Counted from the stretch's first letter, positions 16,610 to 25,051 are shown. The stretch: 64,000 nucleotides of DNA from Coprousia sp963931435 (GCA_963931435.1 OZ007012.1:1488001-1552000); one strand, 5' to 3'. Notes: generated from the letters alone by a model not told the origin. Numbers and translations are program-made.

Positions 16610-16728
16610 ACTATGCCCGACGGGGAGGGTCGAAGACGTCCGACGCCCCCGCGCCGCCAAGGGGGACGCCCCGCAGCGGCGAACCCCTCGCGGGGACGCC
16701 CGCGGGGGCGAACAGGAAGGACACCGAT

Positions 16729-17124
16729 TTGGACATCATCATCTCGACCTCGAGCGGCAAACCCATCTACGAGCAGATCGTCGAGCAGATCAAGACCGCC
16801 ATCGTGACCGGCGCCCTCGCCGAGGGCGAGCAGCTCCCAAGCATCCGGGCGCTCGCCAACAGCCTGCGCGTGAGCGCGATCACCACCAAGCGCGCCTATG
16901 CCGACCTCGAGGCCGCCGGCTTCATCGAGACGGTTCCGGGCAAGGGCAGCTTCGTGGCAGGCGGCAACGCCGAGCTCATCCGCGAGGAACAGCTGCGAAA
17001 GGTCGAGCAGCTCATGGCGCGGGCCGTCGAGGCGGGCAGGGCCATGGGCCTCGCCAACGAGGAGCTCACCGAGATGTTCGCTTTGGAACTCGACGACCCC
17101 GCCGCCCCGACGTTCGACGCGTAG
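16729..17124 (+). CDS. GntR-family (YtrA subfamily) transcriptional regulator
   Basis: 131-residue repressor. It has the N-terminal winged helix-turn-helix of the GntR family (IYEQIVEQIKTAIVTGALAE, GEQLPSIRALANSLRVSAIT, then GFIETVPGKGSFV) and a short helical C-terminal dimerisation part typical of YtrA-type regulators paired with ABC transporters. The TTG at 16729 is the start, after AGGAAGG. The gene precedes an ABC ATPase and permease and probably represses the whole set through the GTATATAC sites. The ligand is unknown; YtrA relatives respond to cell-wall antibiotics. Confidence 0.9.
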   Translation: MDIIISTSSGKPIYEQIVEQIKTAIVTGALAEGEQLPSIRALANSLRVSAITTKRAYADLEAAGFIETVPGKGSFVAGGNAELIREEQLRKVEQLMARAVEAGRAMGLANEELTEMFALELDDPAAPTFDA

Positions 17125-17175
17125 CCATCGCGCCCGCATGGAGGAGCGAAGATGAAGTGAGCCCGCCCCCACCCG

Positions 17176-17219
17176 TCAAGGGGTCGGACGGAACACGTCC
17201 CCAACCAACCCATTACGAA
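17176..17219 (+). repeat. short intergenic repeat, copy 5
   Basis: CAAGGGGTCGGACGGAACAC continues as GTCCCCAACCAACCCATTAC. The 15-base core GGAACACGTCCCCAA is exactly reverse-complementary to the 18862-18898 copy; the two copies flank the ABC transporter genes in inverted orientation. Confidence 0.6.
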
Positions 17220-17228
17220 AGGATCGCC

Positions 17229-18137
17229 ATGTTGTCCGATATGTCCGACGGCGCCCCGCTCATCGAGGCGCGCGGCATCACCAAGCGCTACGACGGCTTC
17301 ACGCTCGACGCCGTGAGCTTTGCCGTGCACGAGGGCGAGATCGTGGGTTTCGTCGGCCAGAACGGTGCCGGCAAGTCCACCACCATCAAGGCCCTCCTGG
17401 GCCTCATCAACCTCGACGGCGGCGAGGGGCAGATCCTCGGCGCGCCTTCGAGCGAGCTTTCGCGCCCGGCGCACGCTGCCACCAAAGAGCAGATCGGTGT
17501 GGTCTTCGACACCATCTCCATGCCGGTGCACCTGCGCGTGGCCGACGTGGGCCGCGTCTTCGGCCGCGCCTATCGCACCTGGGAGCGACACCGTTTTGAC
17601 GCGCTCGCGCGCGACTTCGGCCTCGACGCCGCCAAGCAGGTCAAGGACCTCTCCCGCGGCATGGGCATGAAGCTCTCGCTCGCCTGCGCCCTCTCGCACG
17701 ACGCCCGGGTGCTCATCCTGGACGAGGCCACCGCCGGCCTCGACCCCATGGCGCGCGACGAGCTGCTGGACCGCCTGCGCGACTTCGTGGCCGAGCCGGG
17801 CCGCGCCATCCTCATGTCGAGCCACATAACCTCGGACCTCGAGCGTATCGCCGACCGGGTTCTCTGCATCGACGATGGGCGCATTATTTTTGACCTCGCC
17901 AAGGACGATATAACCGATGAGATGGGCATCGCCCGCTGCCGCGTGGCAGACTTTGAGCGCGTGGCGGCCTCGGGGCTCATTCCCGAGCGCGAGCTGCGCT
18001 GGCGCAAGCACGACTACGGCATCGACCTTCTGGTGCCCGACCGCTTCGCGTTTGCCGAGCGCTTTCCGCAGATCTCCGTCGACCGCATGACCATCGACGA
18101 CTACCTCACCCTCACCCTGAAAGGCGGTGTGCGATAG
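17229..18137 (+). CDS. ABC transporter ATP-binding protein
   Basis: 302-residue cytoplasmic ATPase subunit with Walker A GQNGAGKSTT, a signature region LSRGMGMKLSLACAL, Walker B VLILDEATAGLDP and the switch His in SSHITSDLERI. A C-terminal region of about 80 residues follows, as in the YtrB/EcsA-like exporters controlled by GntR regulators. Start at ATG 17229 behind GAAAGG; the longer open frame runs through the GntR gene and is spurious. The permease gene starts immediately after its stop. The substrate is unknown; a role in envelope or antimicrobial stress is inferred from family precedent. Confidence 0.92.
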   Translation: MLSDMSDGAPLIEARGITKRYDGFTLDAVSFAVHEGEIVGFVGQNGAGKSTTIKALLGLINLDGGEGQILGAPSSELSRPAHAATKEQIGVVFDTISMPVHLRVADVGRVFGRAYRTWERHRFDALARDFGLDAAKQVKDLSRGMGMKLSLACALSHDARVLILDEATAGLDPMARDELLDRLRDFVAEPGRAILMSSHITSDLERIADRVLCIDDGRIIFDLAKDDITDEMGIARCRVADFERVAASGLIPERELRWRKHDYGIDLLVPDRFAFAERFPQISVDRMTIDDYLTLTLKGGVR

Positions 18138-18863
18138 ATGAAGCGCGCATACCTTATGGAGATGACCATCTTTCGCGACTATATCAAGCAGCTCATGGGC
18201 GTCGGCTTCTTCGTGGCGATCTTCGTGAGCGCCGGCATGGGCTCCATCGTGGCCGCGCCCGCCATCCTCACCATGATGTTCTTCATGATGGGCACCATGG
18301 CCGCGGCGGCCTACGACGAGCAGAACGGCTGGGGACGCTTTCGGCTCACCATGCCCGTGAGCCGCCGCGACATCGTGCTCGGGCGCTACGGCGTCATCGT
18401 GACGCTCGGCCTGGTGGGGCTCGCGGCGGGGTGGGCCGCCTGTGCGGTGTTGCTCGCGCTCTCCGGCGTGATCGACCTGCCATTCGGCCTTTCTGAGGCC
18501 ATCGCCTTCGATGGAGAGATGCTGCAAGGCGCGATCTTCGCCACGGCGTTCTGCCTGGCGCTCGGCGCGCTCATCGCCGCGATCGAGACGCCCATCTACT
18601 TCAGGTTCGGCCAGAACAAGACTACCCAGTGGCTGCCCATGATCACGGTGCTCCTCTTCGTGGGACCCATGCTCATCGTCAACGGTACGGGCATCCTCGA
18701 TAACGGCGCCGTCCACATGGAGACGATCGCTCAGCTCCTCGGCTTCATCGAGACGCCGATGGGCGTGGCGACCTGCTCGGGCGTCGCCGTGGCCTTCACC
18801 GTCGCGGTGCTCGGCATCTCGGCCGCCATCTCGCTCAAGCTCTACGAGCGCCGCGAGCTGTAA
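18138..18863 (+). CDS. ABC-2 type transporter permease
   Basis: 241-residue membrane protein with about six hydrophobic segments (for example FVAIFVSAGMGSIVAAPAIL, VIVTLGLVGLAAGWAACAVL and MITVLLFVGPMLIV) and the MPVSRRDIVLGRY motif common in ABC-2 permeases of GntR-linked operons. It begins on the base after the ATPase stop, so the two are coupled and form one transporter. The stop lies against a palindromic repeat at 18862. Confidence 0.88.
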   Translation: MKRAYLMEMTIFRDYIKQLMGVGFFVAIFVSAGMGSIVAAPAILTMMFFMMGTMAAAAYDEQNGWGRFRLTMPVSRRDIVLGRYGVIVTLGLVGLAAGWAACAVLLALSGVIDLPFGLSEAIAFDGEMLQGAIFATAFCLALGALIAAIETPIYFRFGQNKTTQWLPMITVLLFVGPMLIVNGTGILDNGAVHMETIAQLLGFIETPMGVATCSGVAVAFTVAVLGISAAISLKLYERREL

Positions 18864-18898
18864 GGGGTCAGTTGGGGACGTGTTCCATTTGACCCCTT
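18862..18898 (-). repeat. short palindromic intergenic repeat, copy 6
   Basis: AAGGGGTCA at 18862-18870 is complemented by TGACCCCTT at 18890-18898 around TTGGGGACGTGTTCC, the exact complement of the 17190-17204 core. It starts at the permease stop codon, and its hairpin could serve as a terminator. Confidence 0.6.
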
Positions 18899-19008
18899 TA
18901 GACAGCGGCCCCTCCCCGCCGTCCCGCCACCCGCGGACCTCCGGGCACCCGCCGGCGCGAATGGCCTAAGATGGGAGGACGGGCAAACCCTCATCTTCGG
19001 GAGGCACC

Positions 19009-19320
19009 ATGGACCATGCGCAAGCGGAACCGGCACGCAGCGGGGCGCAGCACGCCCCTTCCGAGACGGTCGCGGCCCTGATCGCGCGCAGCCGCGCCTG
19101 GGCGCGCGAGCAGGCCGGCGTCGACCGCGCGCGCATCGACGCCTCCCTCGCGGCGGATCCGGACGCGCGGCGCGCCCTCGAGGGGTTCGAGGTGCTCGAA
19201 GACGAGGTCGCCGCCAGCGTGCGCGCGATTCGCGCGCACCCGCTCATGCCCTCCGGCGTGCGCGTGGCGGGCTGCACCATCGACATCGAGACGGGCGCGC
19301 TCGCCGCCGTCGACGCCTGA
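19009..19320 (+). CDS. beta-carbonic-anhydrase-like C-terminal ORF lacking the zinc site
   Basis: 103-residue ORF whose last 75 residues resemble the end of YvdA-type beta-carbonic anhydrases: FEVLEDEVAASVRAIRAHPL followed by MPSGVRVAGCTIDIETGAL. The Cys-x-Asp-x-Arg and His-x2-Cys zinc-binding motifs of that family are absent, so hydration of CO2 is not expected. The frame is open, has its own GGGAGG before ATG 19009 and a TAAGAT -10-like hexamer about 40 bases upstream. It may therefore still be translated as a short protein, or be a remnant of a 5'-deleted gene. The family link is moderate. Confidence 0.5.
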   Translation: MDHAQAEPARSGAQHAPSETVAALIARSRAWAREQAGVDRARIDASLAADPDARRALEGFEVLEDEVAASVRAIRAHPLMPSGVRVAGCTIDIETGALAAVDA

Positions 19321-19333
19321 TCCGGAGGGCGCC

Positions 19334-19936
19334 GTGTTCAACCTCGTCCTCTATGAGCCGGAGATCCCCGCCAACACCGGCAACATCGGGCGCACCTGCG
19401 TGGTCACGGGCACCCGGCTGCACCTCATCGGCCCCTTGGGGTTCTCGCTCGACGAGCGGGCGCTCAAGCGCGCCGGCCTGGGCTACTGGGACAACCTGGA
19501 CGTGGCGGTCTACGAGGATTGGGGCGATTTCCTCGCCCGCAACGCCCTCGCCGCGCGGGGCGCCGAGCCGCGCCTGCACCTGCTCACCAAGAAGGCCCGC
19601 CGCCTCTACACCGAGGCGCCCCACCGCGCCGGCGACTTCCTGGTGCTCGGCAAGGAGAGCTCGGGCATCCCCGAGGAGCTGCTCGCGGCCTACCCGGCGA
19701 GCTGCGAGCGCATCCCCATGCTCGCCGACGCCCAGACGCTCTCCAACCGCGGCTCCTGGAAGCGCCCGGCGCACGCGGACACCGGGCACGCCGCCCTGCG
19801 CGCGCAGGACATCTGCGGCAACTTCATCGATCCCGAGGACTACCGCATCAGCGCCCTCAACCTCTCCAACGCCGCCGCCGTGGTGCTCTACGAAGCGCTG
19901 CGCCAGACGGGGTTCGCCGGCTTCCCCGGCGCCTGA
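19334..19936 (+). CDS. trmL: tRNA (cytidine/uridine-34 2'-O) methyltransferase TrmL
   Basis: SPOUT-class methyltransferase that methylates the wobble ribose of certain leucine tRNAs with SAM. 200 residues. N-terminal NLVLYEPEIPANTGNIGRTC, the GPLGFSLDERALKRAGLGYW segment, the knot region LVLGKESSGIPEELL and the closing ALNLSNAAAVVLYEALRQ are all family hallmarks. A basic insert (SNRGSWKRPAHADTGHAALR) precedes the last segment and makes the protein about 40 residues longer than the usual 155-160. GTG 19334 follows GGAGGG. It starts 13 bases after the carbonic-anhydrase-like ORF. Confidence 0.92.
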   Translation: MFNLVLYEPEIPANTGNIGRTCVVTGTRLHLIGPLGFSLDERALKRAGLGYWDNLDVAVYEDWGDFLARNALAARGAEPRLHLLTKKARRLYTEAPHRAGDFLVLGKESSGIPEELLAAYPASCERIPMLADAQTLSNRGSWKRPAHADTGHAALRAQDICGNFIDPEDYRISALNLSNAAAVVLYEALRQTGFAGFPGA

Positions 19937-19997
19937 ACCCGGCGGACGGGGCCCGCCGCGCGGCGACGTGGCCGGCGCCATCCGACCGCGCCATCCG

Positions 19998-20035
19998 CCG
20001 GACGCGCGCCGACTTGCCCGCGCCGCGGCGTCCGG
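19998..20035 (+). terminator. GC-rich hairpin after trmL
   Basis: CCGGACGC at 19998-20005 pairs with GCGTCCGG at 20028-20035. There is no T-run; the position after trmL and the likeness to the 22696 hairpin suggest a terminator of the GC-rich actinobacterial type. Confidence 0.4.
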
Positions 20036-20079
20036 AACAGCCTATGATGGAGATAGCGAACCGAGCGAGAGGGGATCCC

Positions 20080-22674
20080 ATGCGCTATCTCATCGTGGGC
20101 GGCGTTGCCGCCGGCACCAAGACGGCCGCCAAGCTCAAGCGGCGCGACCGCGCCGCCGAGGTCAAGATCATCACCAAGGACCGGGACATCTCCTATGCGG
20201 GATGCGGGCTGCCCTACTACGTGGGCGGCGGCATCCAGAACCGCTCCGACCTCATCGTCAACACGCCCGAGTCCTTCTCGGCCCTCACGGGGGTCGAGGT
20301 GGAGACGGGCGTCGAGGCGACGGCGCTCGACGCCGCGGCCCACGAGGTTTCCGTGCGCCGCGCCGACGGCGCCTGCGGCACCGAGCGCTACGACAAGCTC
20401 GTCATCGCCACGGGGGCGGCGCCGTTCGTGCCGCCCGTGCCCGGCACCGACCTCGAGGGCGTGTTCTGCGTGCGCACCCCCGATGACGCCGAGGGCCTGC
20501 GCGCCTACGTCGAGGGGAACGCCTGCCGCCGCGCCGTGGTGGCGGGCGCCGGCTTCATCGGCTTGGAAGTGGCCGAGAACCTCGCCGCGCGCGGCCTTGC
20601 CGTCACGGTGATCGACGCCGCGAGCCAGATCCTCCCCAACATCTTCGACACCGAGATGGCCGCTTGGGCTACCCGCCAGCTCAGGGCCTCCGGCATGCGC
20701 GTGCTCACCGGCACGGCGCTCGCGGCCATCGAGCCGGGCGCGGGCGCGGCGTCCGGTCGCGCCGCCGGCGTGAGGACGGCCGGCGGAACCCTGCCGGCCG
20801 ACGTGGTGGTTCTCGCCATCGGCATCCGCCCGGCGACCGCGTGGCTCGAGGGCTCGGGCATCGAGACGCTCAAGGGCTGCATCCTCGTCGACGAGACGAT
20901 GCGGACCAACCTGCCCGACGTGTACGCCGCCGGCGACTGCGCCGAGGTGCGCAACGCCCTCACCGGCGCGCCGCAGTGGAGCGCCATGGGGTCGACCGCC
21001 AACATCAGCGGCCGCGCGCTGGCCAAGACCCTCACCGGAGCGCCGACCCCCTACCCCGGCGTGCTGGGCACCGGCGTGATCAAGCTCACCGCCACCCTGA
21101 ACGGCGGCCGCTGCGGCCTCACCGAGGAGCAGGCGCGCGCAGCCGGGTTCGCCGCGGAGAGCATCGTGTGCGTCGTGGATGACAAAGCCCACTACTACCC
21201 CGGCGCCTCGAGCTTCTTCATCAAGCTCGTCGCCGACGCCGCCACGCACCGGCTCCTGGGCGTGCAGGTCTTCGGCTCCGGCGCCGTGGACAAGGTGGTG
21301 GACGCCATGGTGGTGGCGCTGTACCAGAAGCTCAAGGTCGAGGACCTGGACCTCATGGACTTCGCCTACGCGCCGCCCTTCTCCACCGCCATCCACCCGC
21401 TCGTGACCGCCGGCTACATCTTGGAGAACAAGCTGGCCGGCGACCTCGAGAGCTTCACCCCGGCCGAGTACGCCGCGGGCGCGGCGGCCGGCTACCGCGT
21501 CATCGACGTCCTGCCCCAGCCCACCATCCCCGGCGCCGAATGGGTTGACCTCACCAAGATCGGCGCCGCGGGCCTGCCCGGCCACACGCGCGACGAGAAG
21601 CTCCTGCTCGTGTGCGCCAAGGGCAAGCGCGGCTACTTCGCGCAGAACCGCCTCAAGGCCGCCGGCTACACCGCCACGCGCGTGCTCGAGGGCGGCATCA
21701 CCTTCAACGAGGTGCGCGTGCCGCGCGAACCCGGCAACAAGCTCCCCGCCGCCGAGATCAAGCGCCTGAAGGGGCTCGGGTGCCTCCAGGACAAGCGCTA
21801 CGACGACGTGTTCAACGTGCGCGTGATCACCCGCAACGGCAAGCTCACCGCGACCGAGCAGAAGACGGTGGCCGAGGCGGCCGAGCGGTTCGGCTCGGGC
21901 GAGGTGACCATGACCACGCGCCTCACGCTCGAGATCCAGGGCGTGAGATACGACGACATCGAGGGCTGCATCGCCTTCCTGCAGGAGCACGGGCTCGACG
22001 CCGGCGGCACCGGGTCAAAGGTGCGCCCCGTGGTCTCCTGCAAGGGGACCACCTGTCAGTACGGGCTCATCGACACGTTCGGCCTCTCCGAGAAGCTCCA
22101 CGAGCGCTTCTACGTGGGCTACCACGACGTCGAGCTGCCGCACAAGTTCAAGATCGCCGTGGGCGGCTGCCCCAACATGTGCGTCAAGCCCGACCTCAAC
22201 GACCTGGGCATCGTGGGCCAGCGCGTGCCGCGCATCGACCCCGCGCGCTGCCGCGGCTGCAAGGTCTGCCAGGTGGTCAGCACCTGCCCCATGGGCGACG
22301 CGCAGATCGGGCCGAACGGCAAGATCACCATCGACGAAGCGCTGTGCAACCGCTGCGGGCGCTGCATCGGCACCTGCCCCTTCGACGCCGTGGTCGAGGA
22401 CCAGGTTGCCTACAAGGTCTACATCGGCGGGCGCTGGGGCAAGAAGACCGCGCACGGCATCCCGCTGCACCGGCTCTTCACGAGCGAGGACGAGGTCATG
22501 GACGTGGTCGAGCGCGCCATCCTCTTCTTCCGCGACGAGGGCGAGAGCGGCGAGCGCTTCGCCGACACGGTGGCGCGCCTGGGCTTCGACTACGTCGAGG
22601 AGAAGCTCCTCACGGCGCCCATCGACAAGGAAGCCATCCTGAGCAAGCAGGTGACGGGCGGCGCCACCTGCTAG
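20080..22674 (+). CDS. CoA-disulfide reductase / rhodanese / siroheme sulfite-reductase-like / ferredoxin fusion
   Basis: 864-residue cytoplasmic sulfur-redox enzyme with four parts. (1) Residues 1-445: FAD/NAD(P)H pyridine-nucleotide-disulfide oxidoreductase of the CoA-disulfide/polysulfide reductase type, with GGVAAGTKTAAKLKR and redox Cys42 in SYAGCGLPYY. (2) About 460-545: rhodanese domain with Cys512 in LVCAKGKRG. (3) About 555-720: nitrite/sulfite-reductase domain with the Cys654-x4-Cys659 and Cys697-x3-Cys701 ligands for a coupled [4Fe-4S]-siroheme. (4) Two ferredoxin clusters: C724/727/730/736 and C756/759/762/766. Known enzymes of parts 1 and 2 reduce polysulfide or CoA persulfide; part 3 resembles AsrC. 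Intramolecular electron flow from NAD(P)H to sulfite or persulfide is inferred. ATG 20080 follows GAGAGGGG; TATGAT at 20043-20048 is a likely -10. The first ferredoxin motif has five residues before its last Cys instead of three. Confidence 0.88.
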   Translation: MRYLIVGGVAAGTKTAAKLKRRDRAAEVKIITKDRDISYAGCGLPYYVGGGIQNRSDLIVNTPESFSALTGVEVETGVEATALDAAAHEVSVRRADGACGTERYDKLVIATGAAPFVPPVPGTDLEGVFCVRTPDDAEGLRAYVEGNACRRAVVAGAGFIGLEVAENLAARGLAVTVIDAASQILPNIFDTEMAAWATRQLRASGMRVLTGTALAAIEPGAGAASGRAAGVRTAGGTLPADVVVLAIGIRPATAWLEGSGIETLKGCILVDETMRTNLPDVYAAGDCAEVRNALTGAPQWSAMGSTANISGRALAKTLTGAPTPYPGVLGTGVIKLTATLNGGRCGLTEEQARAAGFAAESIVCVVDDKAHYYPGASSFFIKLVADAATHRLLGVQVFGSGAVDKVVDAMVVALYQKLKVEDLDLMDFAYAPPFSTAIHPLVTAGYILENKLAGDLESFTPAEYAAGAAAGYRVIDVLPQPTIPGAEWVDLTKIGAAGLPGHTRDEKLLLVCAKGKRGYFAQNRLKAAGYTATRVLEGGITFNEVRVPREPGNKLPAAEIKRLKGLGCLQDKRYDDVFNVRVITRNGKLTATEQKTVAEAAERFGSGEVTMTTRLTLEIQGVRYDDIEGCIAFLQEHGLDAGGTGSKVRPVVSCKGTTCQYGLIDTFGLSEKLHERFYVGYHDVELPHKFKIAVGGCPNMCVKPDLNDLGIVGQRVPRIDPARCRGCKVCQVVSTCPMGDAQIGPNGKITIDEALCNRCGRCIGTCPFDAVVEDQVAYKVYIGGRWGKKTAHGIPLHRLFTSEDEVMDVVERAILFFRDEGESGERFADTVARLGFDYVEEKLLTAPIDKEAILSKQVTGGATC

Positions 22675-22695
22675 CAGGGCCCGCCGTCCCATCCG

Positions 22696-22732
22696 CCGGA
22701 CGCCCGCCGCGCCGACGCGCCCGGGCGTCCGG
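22696..22732 (+). terminator. GC-rich hairpin after the reductase gene
   Basis: CCGGACGCCC at 22696-22705 is perfectly complemented by GGGCGTCCGG at 22723-22732, 21 bases after the reductase stop and before the importer operon. It lacks a T-run; attenuation or termination is likely. Confidence 0.5.
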
Positions 22733-22770
22733 CGTCCGCACACCCCACGCACCCGAAGGAGTCCCTTCCG

Positions 22771-23985
22771 ATGAACCAGCCCCTCGCGCTCTCGCGCCGC
22801 GGCCTCGTGTCCGCAGGCGCCCTGGCAACGCTTGCGCCCCTCCTCGCCGGCTGCACCGGCGACGCGGGCGCCGGATCGTCGGCGGCGGGATCAGCCGGAT
22901 CGGCCGGGGCGGGCGTGGCGGCGTTTCGCGACACCGATCTCGGATGCGATCTGGGCGCGGCCGAGTCCGTCGCGCTCGCCTGCGCCCGGCGCTACACGCT
23001 CGACGCGTACCCGGACGGCTATCGGCTCGCCTGCATGGACTCCGGCGAGCGCTACCTGATCGTCCCCTCGGGCGCGCAGGCGCCCGAGGGGCTCGCCGAG
23101 GACGTCATCGTCCTCCAGCAGCCGCTGCGGGACGTCTACCTCGTCTCCACCGGCATGATCTGCCTGCTCGACGAGCTGGGGGCGCTCGATGCCGTGCGCG
23201 TCGCCTCGGTGAGAGCCGAGAACTCCCCCAACGACGCCCTCGCCGCGCTCATCGACTCCGGCGCCGTGGTCTACGGCGGGCGCTACCGCGACCCCGATTT
23301 CGAGCTCATAGCCGCCGAGGGCTGCCCCGTCGCCATCGAGAACACGCAGATAAACCGCTACCCCGAGGTCAAGCGCAAGCTCGAGGAACTGGGCTGCGCC
23401 GTCCTCACCGAGCTCTCCAGCACCGAGGACGCCGTGCTCGGCCGCCTCGAGTGGATCCGCCTCATGGGCGCGCTGTTCGACCGCACGCAGGAGGCGGACG
23501 CCTTCTTCGACGAGGTGCGACGGCGCGTGGAGGAGGCGGCGGAGCGCGAGCCCTCGGGCAGGAGCATCGTCTTCTTCTACCTGGACGAGGACGGGGCGGC
23601 CGTGGTGCGCCGCGCGGGCGACTACTTCACGCAGATGATCGAGCTCGCCGGAGGCATCCCCATCTCCTTCGACAAGGATCCGGATGCCGAAGCCTCCTCG
23701 ACCACCTACATCACCGTCGAGATGGAGAGCTTCTACGCCGCCGCGAAGGACGCCGACATCGTCATCTACAACGCGACCGTCGACGAGAGCGTGGGGAGCG
23801 TCGCCGACCTCGTCGCGAAGAACGACCTGCTGGGCGACTTCGCCGCCGTGCGCGCGGGCGAGGTCTTCACCTGCGACAGCAACCTCTACCAGCAGATGAC
23901 GGCGACCCCCGACATCATCGATGAGCTCGCGCAGGTGCTCGCGGGCCAAGACGGGCCGGGCCGCTTCATCTGGCGTCTGGGGTAG
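22771..23985 (+). CDS. metal-chelate ABC transporter substrate-binding lipoprotein
   Basis: 404-residue lipoprotein. The N terminus has a twin-Arg-like SRR, a hydrophobic stretch and a lipobox ending LLAGC, then a Gly/Ser/Ala linker. The rest has the BtuF/FecB-type periplasmic-binding layout (DVIVLQQPLRDVYLVSTGMI, then GCPVAIENTQINRYPEVKRK, then EWIRLMGALFDRTQEADAFF). It should bind an iron or cobalt chelate such as heme, a siderophore or a corrinoid and pass it to the permease encoded 4 bases downstream. It follows the siroheme-type reductase, which hints at a metal-porphyrin or iron supply role; that is inference. ATG 22771 follows GAAGGAG. Confidence 0.88.
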   Translation: MNQPLALSRRGLVSAGALATLAPLLAGCTGDAGAGSSAAGSAGSAGAGVAAFRDTDLGCDLGAAESVALACARRYTLDAYPDGYRLACMDSGERYLIVPSGAQAPEGLAEDVIVLQQPLRDVYLVSTGMICLLDELGALDAVRVASVRAENSPNDALAALIDSGAVVYGGRYRDPDFELIAAEGCPVAIENTQINRYPEVKRKLEELGCAVLTELSSTEDAVLGRLEWIRLMGALFDRTQEADAFFDEVRRRVEEAAEREPSGRSIVFFYLDEDGAAVVRRAGDYFTQMIELAGGIPISFDKDPDAEASSTTYITVEMESFYAAAKDADIVIYNATVDESVGSVADLVAKNDLLGDFAAVRAGEVFTCDSNLYQQMTATPDIIDELAQVLAGQDGPGRFIWRLG

Positions 23986-23989
23986 CGCC

Positions 23990-25051
23990 GTGGCACGCGG
24001 ATCGTCCAGAAGCGCGGGCGCGCGCCGGGCACGAGCGGGCGGCGGACGCGTCCGGCGGGCGCTCGCCGTCGACGCCGCGCTCATCGCGGCGCTCGCGGCG
24101 CTCTTCCTGGCGAGCCTCGCCACGGGTTCGGTCGCCACCTCGCCTGCCGAGGTGGCGCGCATCCTCCTCTCCGGCCCCGCCGACGCGACGGCGAGCCAGG
24201 TGATCTGGCAGATCCGCCTGCCCCGCGCCCTTGAGGCGCTCCTGCTGGGCGGGGGCCTCTCCCTTTCCGGGTTCCTTTTGCAGACGTTCTTCGCCAACCC
24301 CATCGTCGACCCGTTCGTGCTCGGCATCTCCTCGGGCGCGCGGCTCGCGGTCGCGATCCTCATCATCGCCGTGCTGGGCGGCACCCAGGTGCTGAGCCCC
24401 GCCCTCTCGGTGGGCGCCGCGCTCGCCGGATCGCTCGCCACCCTGCTCATCGTGCTCGTCATCGCCCGGCGCGTGCGCACGCAGAGCATGCTCATCATCG
24501 CCGGCATCATGGTGGGCTACATCTGCTCGGCGGCCACCAACTTCCTCGTCGCCTTCGCGGACGACCAGAGCATCGTCAACCTCGAGAACTGGTCGCAGGG
24601 GAGCTTCTCGGGAGCCGCCTGGTCCGATGTCGCCGCCATCGCGCTCACGGTCGCCGCCACGACGGCGGCGGTGTTCGCGCTCTCGAAGCCGCTCGGCGCC
24701 TACCAGCTGGGCGAGGGCTTCGCCCAGAGCGTCGGGGTCGACGTGCGGCGCCTGCGCCTCGCCATCGTGCTCGCCTCGAGCATCCTCTCCGCCTGCGTCA
24801 CCGCCTTCGCGGGACCCGTCTCGTTCGTGGGGATCGCCGCCCCGCACCTCGCGCGGCTCGGCGTGGGGTCCTCGCGCCCCCTGCTCGTCACACCCGCGTG
24901 CTTCCTGGCGGGCGCCGTGTTCTGCTGCGGCTGCGACCTCATCGCGCGCACGCTGTTCGCACCCGTCGAGCTGCCCGTGAGCTCAGTCACGGCGCTGTTC
25001 GGCGCGCCGGTGGTCATCGCGCTCATGCTCAGGCGGAGGTCCTACCGATGA
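23990..25051 (+). CDS. FecCD/BtuC-family metal-chelate ABC permease
   Basis: 353-residue integral membrane permease with about ten hydrophobic segments. Family hallmarks are IRLPRALEALLLGGGLSLSG, FANPIVDPFVLGISSGARLA, GYICSAATNFLVAFADDQSI, LENWSQGSFSG and SFVGIAAPHLARLGVGSSRP. It forms the membrane channel with the ATPase that overlaps its stop by 4 bases. GTG 23990 is chosen because it lies 4 bases after the lipoprotein stop and gives a normal basic N terminus; the open frame upstream runs back into the previous gene. Substrate specificity within the Fe/heme/B12 group is not readable. Confidence 0.9.
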   Translation: MARGSSRSAGARRARAGGGRVRRALAVDAALIAALAALFLASLATGSVATSPAEVARILLSGPADATASQVIWQIRLPRALEALLLGGGLSLSGFLLQTFFANPIVDPFVLGISSGARLAVAILIIAVLGGTQVLSPALSVGAALAGSLATLLIVLVIARRVRTQSMLIIAGIMVGYICSAATNFLVAFADDQSIVNLENWSQGSFSGAAWSDVAAIALTVAATTAAVFALSKPLGAYQLGEGFAQSVGVDVRRLRLAIVLASSILSACVTAFAGPVSFVGIAAPHLARLGVGSSRPLLVTPACFLAGAVFCCGCDLIARTLFAPVELPVSSVTALFGAPVVIALMLRRRSYR

